Assembly (NCBI GenBank): GCA_965213735.1 | Contig: CBDCAB010000005.1 | Span: forward strand, 1,860,001 to 1,924,000 | From: CALDTK01 sp965213735 | GTDB taxonomy: Bacteria; Bacteroidota; Bacteroidia; Chitinophagales; Saprospiraceae | Reading direction: 5' to 3' | DNA length: 64,000 nt | Shown: positions 53,642 through 60,841 of the stretch, in pieces | Numbering within the stretch: position 1 is the stretch's first letter | Layout: every line of letters begins with the position of its first letter | Position numbers and translations under genes: made by a program | The notes under the pieces: model-generated | The model's input: the letters and a program-made list of their open reading frames with translations, nothing else | Databases searched by the model: none | What the model was told of the DNA's origin: nothing

Positions 53642-54402
53642 TGAAGGTCTATTACATTTCCTGTTGCACGAACTTGTGACTGGAACGTCTCAACGAAATA
53701 CTGAAACGCACCGCCATTACCATGCTGTGGGTTAGCAGCCACTTTCGAAAAGGAAACTTCAACAGTACCCCCCAATTCATACTCTGCTACCTGAGACCGA
53801 TACCCAAACTGGGGGTGTGGTTCCACCTGCAGGCTCTTCCAAACGTCCGGCTTCGAAAGGCTAGCATCTGAAAGAGTTTCGTAAGGAGTATAGAAGTTGG
53901 ACTGACCAGGCACCCCTCCATACACTTTAGTTCCAGCTGGAATCTCAACTACTATCCAATTATCAATACCGGGATAAGCGCCACTCCCCTGCGACCCTCT
54001 AGCAACTTGTTGCAGGTTTGGATTAAATTTGACCTTTAACTTCTTACCTGTCTTAACAGAGAGTTCGGCCAAATCATCCAGCGCATTAACAAAGGCCTGT
54101 TGAGCGTTCGCAGGAACCTGATCAAATATCTGTTTCAGCGCCGACGGACTATCGCCAATCTCATCTAAATATTTGGAAATCTTTGTCAGCGCCAAAGGAT
54201 CCTTCCTTAGTGCCGGGTTGGTAAACACTGTTTCCCACGCCCGGATCTTCTCTATCCCCGCATCACTTATTACGGTGACTTTTTCAGCCTCGCTTGCGCT
54301 AAAACTTGCCGCATCAACACCGCCTAAGCCCCCCAGAACAAGGACCACAACGAGCACTAAGCGGCTCAAGATTGGTATGAGTGATTTGATCAACACGGCC
54401 AC
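53638..54402 (-). CDS. Polymorphic-toxin-like protein
   Basis: 254 residues from a GTG. A hydrophobic N-terminal segment (about 7-32: LIPILSRLVLVVVLVLGGLG) resembles a signal or membrane anchor. Residues 38-130 look like the linker found before toxin domains in Bacteroidota Rhs-like proteins (IRAWETVFTNPALRKDPLAL). The C-terminal domain (about 135-254) carries DNWIVVEIPAGTKVYGGVPG, HPQFGYRSQVAEYEL and ANPQHGNGGAFQYFVETF, which I recall from C-terminal toxin modules, but I cannot name its activity. It lacks the long repeat region of a full toxin, so it may be an orphan module. Confidence 0.6.
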   Translation of the reverse strand: MAVLIKSLIPILSRLVLVVVLVLGGLGGVDAASFSASEAEKVTVISDAGIEKIRAWETVFTNPALRKDPLALTKISKYLDEIGDSPSALKQIFDQVPANAQQAFVNALDDLAELSVKTGKKLKVKFNPNLQQVARGSQGSGAYPGIDNWIVVEIPAGTKVYGGVPGQSNFYTPYETLSDASLSKPDVWKSLQVEPHPQFGYRSQVAEYELGGTVEVSFSKVAANPQHGNGGAFQYFVETFQSQVRATGNVIDLQ

Positions 54403-55391
54403 AAGATAGCTGCACGTTTTTTCTTCCCCTGACCGCCGGAGGCAACACCATCTTCAGAGGAAGAAAAAAGTCAAGTAGAACATCCAGCTCAGGCTATCGA
54501 AGCACCAACCCCAGGCGCAGCGCACCCCCACGGTAGAGTCGGTCCCCACGGTAGCGTCCTAGGTTTTCTTTCCCGGACGGCATAAGGGGATCAGCCAGCT
54601 CAACCCGGCTCATTCTAGCTCATCAACGCTCTGGCTGATTCGCTTATGACGGCTGGGTTAAGCGGGTTTGGGCGGCTTTTGGGAGCCCAACTTAAACGGC
54701 GCGCTAGCGCACCGCTTGAGGGTACTGCACCCAGCGGGCTGGCTTAAGCGGCCAGAGGAGCCGGGCACTGGCTGCTGGTCCGTAGCTCCGCGGAGGCCAG
54801 CAGCCAGTGCCCGATCAGCGACGGCGGCCGCTGCGGGTCCGACCGAGGGCCGACGACGACGGCCACGAGCAAGGGGGCGATCAGCTGAGGGAAGCGTAGC
54901 GACGGAAGCAGTCCACGCAGACGAGTGGCAGGCGGCGGCCGCGCTAGGGAGCCTAAGCGAGTGCAGCGCCAAGGGCCACACCAACTACATCATCGGCGTA
55001 AGCCACCATTTTACCGGTGTGGCCCGCAGCCGAGGGCGGCGCGCAGCCCGCATACTAGGGCCACGTAGCAACTGGTGTGCACCGGAGGAAGCTTCAGCGA
55101 CGACGCCGCACACCCGGGGCGAGAGCGGCCGCTGAGGAGCCCGACCAGCAAAGCCAGGAGCATGACAGGTGCGGCAAAAACACTACTCGTCCAGCCGTTT
55201 TGCGGCTGAACCGCCTGATTTAATTTTTGCCCACCTGGCGTGATTCCTTGGCGCTGGGAGTCGCGACAAACACCGCTTTAACTGCGCCCCGCAGCGACTT
55301 CAGGGAGCAAGGGAGCGCAGCGGGAACATCGTCGCGCGATAGCGCAGCAGATCATTCACTTGGCTTGAGAGCACAAACAGTAATATCAATA
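54403..55391. other. GC-rich gene-free tract dense in hairpins
   Basis: Nearly 1 kb without a credible gene. The clearest structures are a 17-bp perfect hairpin at 54762-54813 (CGGGCACTGGCTGCTGG and its complement, 18-base loop), a 10-bp perfect stem at 54973-54982/55016-55025 (GGGCCACACC/GGTGTGGCCC), CAGCCG-TTTTG-CGGCTG at 55192-55208, and a TTTTTTCTTCC/GGAAGAAAAAA pair near 54418-54474. Long open frames exist, but they are Ala/Arg/Gly-rich in the way GC-rich noncoding DNA gives. It could encode a structured RNA or be decayed repeats. Confidence 0.5.
55235..55326. repeat. 91-bp dispersed repeat, right copy
   Basis: Second copy of the 49046 repeat, with one extra T in the middle. It lies just left of the broken ORF6N gene; the two copies flank the toxin-antitoxin, IS66 and toxin-like genes. 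Confidence 0.75.
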
Positions 55392-55922
55392 TTAACCATC
55401 TTGCTTAAACCCGATTTGCCGCCGCTCTGGCTCAACCGTTGGCTCTTCGATCAGCTTTTTGATATACGCATATATTGTCTCGATGTCCTCACCTTGTGCA
55501 TACAGCTCTCGCTCCATACGCTCCATCTTGAGCAGCAACTCCTTGCTGCTCATCAACAGCTCCCGCATCCGAATGGTTAAACGCATGATTTGGATGTTGA
55601 CTGCTATGGCTCGATCGCTGTTCAACACGCCCGACAGCATCGCCACACCCTGTTCAGTAAATACCATCGGCGCATATCGCAAGCCCATGCGCTCCGCCTT
55701 GGAGGTGCCAAATTGGCTCCTCCAATCGGCAAGTTCTTCTTTCGTCATCTCAAACATAAAGTCATCGGGGAAGCGGTTTTTATTGCGCCGAACCTGGCGC
55801 TTGAGGTATTTCGTCTCAACTCAGTACAGTTCCGCTAAATCTCGATCAAGCATCACTTTCTGATCTCTGATAATATAGATTTTACTGGTTACCACACCAT
55901 CATCCAGCATTTCGTCTGCCAT
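55392..55922 (-). pseudogene. ORF6N-domain (KilA-N-related) gene with in-frame TGA
   Basis: From the ATG at 55922 the frame reads the ORF6N start: VVTSKIYIIRDQKVMLDRDL then AELY, a TGA at 55823-55821, then VETKYLKRQVRRNKNRFPDD. In ORF6N proteins the residue at the TGA is normally Gly (ELYGVETK), so a GGA-to-TGA change is the simplest explanation. The remainder (FTEQGVAMLSGVLNSDRAIA and a coiled tail) is intact. ORF6N proteins are phage or island DNA-binding proteins. Confidence 0.85.
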
Positions 55923-56077
55923 TGCGTCAAGGTATTTTTTTTAACCGTGGTGCAACAGCCCTCAAAGCTTCCACATTAGGCACCAACAGGCATGCTTATA
56001 AGCATCTCAGAGCGCTTCCAACACACTCGCCAACAAATTAACTAACGCAAGTACTACTCGCACAATGCGAAAGCATT

Positions 56078-56098
56078 GAAGCGGTGGGGGCGGGGGAG
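56078..56098. repeat. Right copy of the 21-bp G-rich direct repeat
   Basis: Matches 48172-48192 except for C in place of one T. A GC-rich stem (GCGCC, ACCGCC-TCCG-GGCGGT, GGCGC at 56101-56131) follows at once. Confidence 0.5.
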
Positions 56099-56141
56099 AA
56101 GCGCCGTTCGACCGCCTCCGGGCGGTGGCGCTGGGGGAGCA

Positions 56142-56264
56142 TTATATACTCGCTTTAAAGGGCACCGCTCGGAAACGGTCGAACCCCCCGCGTGCTAACC
56201 TGACCAGCTCATCATACTCAAAGTCTGACGGCTCATTCTGAAATTCCGCTATCAGTTCCTCTAG
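56142..56264 (-). pseudogene. Possible remnant of a HicA toxin N-terminus
   Basis: The minus strand reads LEELIAEFQNEPSDFEYDEL then VRLARGGFDRFRAV, resembling the start of HicA-type toxins (family pattern L..L...F...P.DF..DELV.LL..FGF). It has no proper start and the catalytic His region is absent. A weak similarity only. Confidence 0.3.
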
Positions 56265-56307
56265 GCAGCCCTTTGGGCAGCCTTTGGTGCGGTCCCGGAG
56301 GACCGCG

Positions 56308-57558
56308 TTACTGGTACCTCCGCACCACCACCACCGCATTATGTCCCCCAAAGCCGAAGCCATTGCTCAGCACCACATCCACCTTGCGCTCTTGAGCCTC
56401 GTTGAAGGTGAGGTTGAGCTTGGGATCGATGGCCGGATCAGGATTGATATGATTAATGGTGGGGGGCACTACGCCATCTCGAATTGCGCCGATGCCAGCG
56501 ATGAGTTCGACGGCACCAGCAGCACCAAGTAGGTGCCCAGTCATGGATTTGGTCGAACTGATGTTCATGGTGTAGCTGTGCTCCCCGAAGGTCTTCATCA
56601 CCGCCTTCAGCTCGGCTACATCTCCAAGTGGGGTGGAGGTACCGTGGGTGTTGAGGTAATCCACATCTGCAGTAGACAACTTAGCCTCCGCAAGCGCCAG
56701 ACTCATAGCTCTACTTGCGCCTTCTCCCTCTGGATGAGGAGCTGTAATATGGTGAGCATCAGCTGTAGCCGATGTTCCGACCACTTCTGCTAGAATTGTG
56801 GCGCCACGTGCTTTGGCGTGCTCGAGTTCTTCGAGGACGATCGTTCCTGCTCCCTCGCCGAGGACAAACCCATCGCGTTCGGCATCATAGGGACGACTTG
56901 CTGTAGCCGGATCACCGTTGCGTGTGGAGAGCGCCTTCATAGAAGAAAAGCCCCCTACTCCAGTTCTAGTAACGGCAGCTTCGGCACCTCCACAAACGAC
57001 AATATCCGCTTTGCCCAATTTAATGGCATCGCAGGCGCACATAACAGCATGATTGGCAGTGGCACATGCGCTCACGGTAGCGAAGTTGATCCCCATGAAG
57101 TTGTACCGCATCGATATCAAACCGGCAGCTATGTCGGAGATCATTTTCGGAATCATGAAGGGACTGTGCCGCGGCGGATTCGGAGCGGCGTTTTCTTCGA
57201 TTTCGGTTTGCAGCGAACCCAGACCGCCGATTCCCGACCCGTAGATGACGCCTATCCGACCGGGATCGATACCATGATCGCCAGCGGCCAAGCCCGCTTG
57301 CGTGAGCGCTTCGTGGGTAGCCCCCAAGCCGAGCTGAGCAAAGCGATCCATGCGGCGCGCCTCACGCTTGTCTACCCCCGCAGCCTCTGGATCAAAGTTT
57401 TTGACTTCGCAGGCGAAGGTGGTCTTGAACTCACTCGCATCGAAGTGTGTAATCGGTCCAGCTCCAGACACACCATTTTTTAGAGCTTCAATGTAGGCTG
57501 AGGCGGTGTTGCCAATGGGGGTGATGGCGCCAATGCCTGTGATAACCACACGTTTCAT
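56308..57558 (-). CDS. fabF: 3-oxoacyl-[acyl-carrier-protein] synthase II
   Basis: 416 residues, the usual length. The Cys-His-His triad is complete: Cys165 in VSACATANH, His305 in NTHGTSTPLGD and His342 in MTGHLLGAAGAVE, with Lys337 nearby. It condenses malonyl-ACP with acyl-ACP in fatty-acid elongation. It follows acpP on the same strand, 143 bases downstream, with a hairpin between. A strong stem (GCGGTCC/GGACCGC, 56289-56306) sits at its 3' end without a T-run. Confidence 0.97.
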   Translation of the reverse strand: MKRVVITGIGAITPIGNTASAYIEALKNGVSGAGPITHFDASEFKTTFACEVKNFDPEAAGVDKREARRMDRFAQLGLGATHEALTQAGLAAGDHGIDPGRIGVIYGSGIGGLGSLQTEIEENAAPNPPRHSPFMIPKMISDIAAGLISMRYNFMGINFATVSACATANHAVMCACDAIKLGKADIVVCGGAEAAVTRTGVGGFSSMKALSTRNGDPATASRPYDAERDGFVLGEGAGTIVLEELEHAKARGATILAEVVGTSATADAHHITAPHPEGEGASRAMSLALAEAKLSTADVDYLNTHGTSTPLGDVAELKAVMKTFGEHSYTMNISSTKSMTGHLLGAAGAVELIAGIGAIRDGVVPPTINHINPDPAIDPKLNLTFNEAQERKVDVVLSNGFGFGGHNAVVVVRRYQ

Positions 57559-57623
57559 AGTCGCTGCGAGCTTTTAGTGTCAGGGGAGGGGGAAGGTAAT
57601 CGAACCAACTGAGCCGACGCAAA

Positions 57624-57659
57624 AGCGGCCAGCCTCCCGCTGGGGGAAGACTGGCCGCT
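57624..57659 (-). terminator. Terminator or attenuator hairpin between acpP and fabF
   Basis: AGCGGCCAG and CTGGCCGCT pair over nine positions. On the minus strand TTTTGC follows. It may lower fabF expression relative to acpP, which is usually needed in excess. Confidence 0.7.
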
Positions 57660-57701
57660 CAGAGGGATGAGGTGCGTTGAGGCAACACTCACCAGCAAAG
57701 C

Positions 57702-57941
57702 TTACTTCGCTGTCTCTTTTTCGAGGTAGTCAATAGCGAGGCCAACAGTTTGGATGGTCTCGGCTTTCTCGTCCGGAATCGAAATTTCGAACTCCTTCTC
57801 GAACTCCATGATGAGTTCTACGGTGTCTAGCGAATCAGCACCAAGGTCGTTGGTAAAGTTCGCGTCGCGAGTTACATCTGCCTCGTCGACTCCGAGTTTG
57901 TCGATGATGATCTTGTGTACGCGGGCGGCGACGTCTGCCAT
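57702..57941 (-). CDS. acpP: Acyl carrier protein
   Basis: 79 residues. The phosphopantetheine site is Ser37 in LGADSLDTVELIMEFEKEF, followed by the ISIPDE block. It carries growing acyl chains for FabF and other fatty-acid synthase enzymes. Upstream of fabF, a gene order common across bacteria. Confidence 0.97.
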   Translation of the reverse strand: MADVAARVHKIIIDKLGVDEADVTRDANFTNDLGADSLDTVELIMEFEKEFEISIPDEKAETIQTVGLAIDYLEKETAK

Positions 57942-58082
57942 GTGAATTTCACGTTTAGTAAGGGCGCAAAGGAAACACGCTCAGTGCAGGCCACCAAATA
58001 GAAAAATTCCTCACCTGCCCACTCGTTTTTCTTGCCGTTTGCCTCGTCCTGGCTAATTTGCGCCCAAACAACAGCTCCAGCC

Positions 58083-58211
58083 ATGTCAGATGAAGTACGC
58101 AACGCAGGAACGAAAGGCTGGATCTTCGCCGGCTTCTTCATTTTCTTGATCGCCTTCATCATGCTGTGCGTCTATATCTACAATGCCAACTTCAACGGCC
58201 TCGTAGAATAG
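58083..58211 (+). CDS. Small single-pass membrane protein (42 residues)
   Basis: MSDEVRNAGTKGWIFAGFFI then FLIAFIMLCVYIYNANFNGL and VE: a polar N-terminus and one membrane helix (about 13-34). It reads like a genuine small gene, with coding-like composition, in an otherwise gene-free gap divergent from acpP. No family name; small membrane proteins of this type occur near respiratory or cell-envelope genes. Confidence 0.55.
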   Translation: MSDEVRNAGTKGWIFAGFFIFLIAFIMLCVYIYNANFNGLVE

Positions 58212-58348
58212 CACCTGGCCTTACCCAATCCCGAGTAGTTTCCGCTGCTTAACAGGATGTTATACCCCATATTGGAAAGGTTTTAAGCGAACGCAATGCT
58301 GTGGATTTAGGTTTTTAGAGATGTAATCTCTTCACTAGCCTGAATCTC

Positions 58349-60805
58349 ATGACACCTTTCAACCCGCAGGGCGAAGCCTTTGCCAGCGGCCTAGGCAACG
58401 CACTCAAAGCAGCCTTCCAGGGGCGTTCAGCTTTGCGCTATGCTGCAATCTCGCTGATCACCTTGTGCTGCCTAGCAGTCACTGGGGTGCTTGCTCTTAC
58501 CTACGCCGTCAACCACGGTGCCCTCGGTCCTATGCCATCGCAGGCCGAACTCGCCAATATTACTACCTCCGAAGCTAGCCGCATCCTCAGCGCAGATGGC
58601 GAGCAGCTCGGAAAGTACTTCCTCCAGGAACGCGTCGACGTGGAGCGCCAGAACATTTCCGACAATGTCATCAATGCTCTCGTCGCCACCGAAGATGCGC
58701 GCTTCTATTCTCATGAGGGCATCGACTACCAGGCCTGGGCGCGCGTGCTCTACCGCACCCTCATCAAAGGCGATGAAAGCAGCGGCGGAGGTTCGACCCT
58801 CTCGCAGCAACTCGTCAAAAACCTCTACGGTCGCGAGCAACGTGCAGAAGATGAAACCGTGAGCTTAATTATCAATAAGATTCGCGAAATTTACGCTGCG
58901 CGCACTATTGAGCAACTTCACAGCAAAGATGACATTCTCACCCTCTACCTCAATACCGTAGCTTTCCCTGATAATACCTATGGCATTGGCGTGGCTTCGC
59001 AGCGTTATTTCTCGAAAGAACCTAGCGAGCTTAACGTTGAAGAAGCCGCTACATTGATTGGCAGCCTCAAGGCCACTTACACCTACGACCCGATTCGCAA
59101 CGCCTCCAACGCGTATTACCGTCGTAATACCGTGCTCGACCTCATGGCTAAGCATGGCTATATCGACCTTCGTACTTGTGACAGCCTCCAAGCTTTGCCG
59201 ATAACGGTCAACTATTTTCGTGATGAACACAACTTAGGCATAGCCACCCACTTTCGTGAAAACGCCAGACTCGAGCTCAAGGAGATTCTCACTGGAATCG
59301 AACATCCCGATGGCAGGCCGTATGACCTGTACCGGGATGGACTGACCATTGAAACCACACTCGATGCTGGGATGCAGCGCTACGCGGAACAAGCTGTAAA
59401 AGAGCATCTAATTGAGCTTCAGGCGCAATTTGATCAATCACTCGACGGTGAAACTGCCTGGGAAGTAGAAGGTATCTATGACCTTGCCTACAGAAATAGC
59501 AATCGCGTGTACCAGCTTCGTAAAGCGGGTTTTGGCGAAAGCTATATCGACTCAATTATGAGCATTCCGCTCGAAATGCGGATATATGATCCCGAAACTA
59601 CCGGCGCGAAAACCGTAATGATTAGTCCTGCTGACTCCATTGCTTATTACCTCGGTATTCTCAATTCGGGATTCATGGTAACCGAGCCTACTACTGGTGC
59701 CATCCTTGCGTGGGTAGGCGGGTCGAATCATGAATTTTTTAAGTATGATAAGGTGCAAAGTCACCGCTCAGTAGGCTCGACGTTTAAGCCGATAGTTTAT
59801 GCTACGGCACTTCAGCAAGGTGTAGACCCACAGAAGTACTGGGGCAACTACCGCAGGACCTACTGGAAGTACGAAGGCTGGAGGCCGCGCAATAGTGGCG
59901 ACGAATACGGCGGGTGGTACAACATGCGTGGCGGCCTCACCAACTCAATCAACACCATATCGGTGCAGTTGATGATGAACACCGGCCCCAAAAATGTGGT
60001 GAAACTCGCGCACGATATGGGCATCACGAGCAACATTCCCGCAGTACCAGCGATTGCTCTTGGTGCCGGTGAGGTGAGCCTCGAGGAAATGCTGCAGGCC
60101 TATAGCGTGTTTGCCAATCGTGGCGAAAAGCAGCCGCTGCATTACATCAAGCAGATTCGCAACCGCGAAGGGAAGGTTATTTATGATGCCTTTCAGCAGG
60201 GTGAACTGGCGCAAGCACCTACTCGTGTGCTGGCCGAAGAGGATGCCGATCTCATCCGCGGAATGCTGGAGAGCGTAGTCGATGAAGGCACTGGCCGCAG
60301 ACTTCGCTGGAAGTATAAGTTTGAAGGTGCCATTGCTGGCAAAACAGGTACTTCACAGAATCATTCTGACGGCTGGTTCATTGGCTTTACTCCACGCCTA
60401 CTTGCTGGCGCATGGACGGGCGCAGAGAGTCCGGCAGTTCGCTTTCGGACAATTAAGTATGGTCAAGGAGCACATATGGCCTTACCGATCTGGGGCCGGT
60501 TTATGTCGAGTCTGCGCGAAGACGAGAAGTATGCCTACTACCTCGGCGGTAGCTTTCCTGAAGCAAGTGAACATGTCGCTGAAGTGCTTGCAGCTCCCAT
60601 GCGCTACTACGCGCCTCACAAAGAACCTGCTGCGCAAAAACCTGATGAAGCAGTCGCTGACACCGCACCTGATGCTGCTGCAAAAGATGCTAAAGCTCGT
60701 GCGGCTACTGGCTCGGGTGTAGATGAGCAAGTAGTTGATGCCAGCCCGGCCACTATGGTAGGTCCGATGGAGCCACCCACAGACCGCCTCGTGGAATTGC
60801 AGTAG
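58349..60805 (+). CDS. Class A penicillin-binding protein 1A
   Basis: 818 residues. A membrane anchor (about 33-56), a GT51 transglycosylase with Glu115 (VATEDARFYSHEG) and GGGSTLSQQLVKNL (147-159), and a transpeptidase with SxxK at Ser477-Lys480 (STFKP), SxN at 533-535 (NSIN) and KTGT at 665-668. It polymerises glycan strands and cross-links peptides in the periplasm. The C-terminal 95 residues are low-complexity Ala/Asp-rich. It is followed by a paralog; the two probably form an operon. One 14-mer copy lies inside. Confidence 0.95.
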   Translation: MTPFNPQGEAFASGLGNALKAAFQGRSALRYAAISLITLCCLAVTGVLALTYAVNHGALGPMPSQAELANITTSEASRILSADGEQLGKYFLQERVDVERQNISDNVINALVATEDARFYSHEGIDYQAWARVLYRTLIKGDESSGGGSTLSQQLVKNLYGREQRAEDETVSLIINKIREIYAARTIEQLHSKDDILTLYLNTVAFPDNTYGIGVASQRYFSKEPSELNVEEAATLIGSLKATYTYDPIRNASNAYYRRNTVLDLMAKHGYIDLRTCDSLQALPITVNYFRDEHNLGIATHFRENARLELKEILTGIEHPDGRPYDLYRDGLTIETTLDAGMQRYAEQAVKEHLIELQAQFDQSLDGETAWEVEGIYDLAYRNSNRVYQLRKAGFGESYIDSIMSIPLEMRIYDPETTGAKTVMISPADSIAYYLGILNSGFMVTEPTTGAILAWVGGSNHEFFKYDKVQSHRSVGSTFKPIVYATALQQGVDPQKYWGNYRRTYWKYEGWRPRNSGDEYGGWYNMRGGLTNSINTISVQLMMNTGPKNVVKLAHDMGITSNIPAVPAIALGAGEVSLEEMLQAYSVFANRGEKQPLHYIKQIRNREGKVIYDAFQQGELAQAPTRVLAEEDADLIRGMLESVVDEGTGRRLRWKYKFEGAIAGKTGTSQNHSDGWFIGFTPRLLAGAWTGAESPAVRFRTIKYGQGAHMALPIWGRFMSSLREDEKYAYYLGGSFPEASEHVAEVLAAPMRYYAPHKEPAAQKPDEAVADTAPDAAAKDAKARAATGSGVDEQVVDASPATMVGPMEPPTDRLVELQ
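59529..59542 (+). repeat. Interspersed 14-mer GTTTTGGCGAAAGC, copy 10
   Basis: Exact copy inside the first PBP gene, read G-F-G-E-S. Confidence 0.8.
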
Positions 60806-60841
60806 ATACGCAAAGGGCGCGGCAGCCCGTTCTTTGCGGCC

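Noticed and set aside
54658..55135. Two overlapping Ala/Arg/Pro-rich frames in the GC-rich tract
   Set aside because: Composition is that of GC-rich noncoding DNA and the hairpins explain the sequence better.
55821..55823. Selenocysteine at the ORF6N TGA
   Set aside because: The family has Gly there, not Cys or Sec, and no selenocysteine insertion element was seen.
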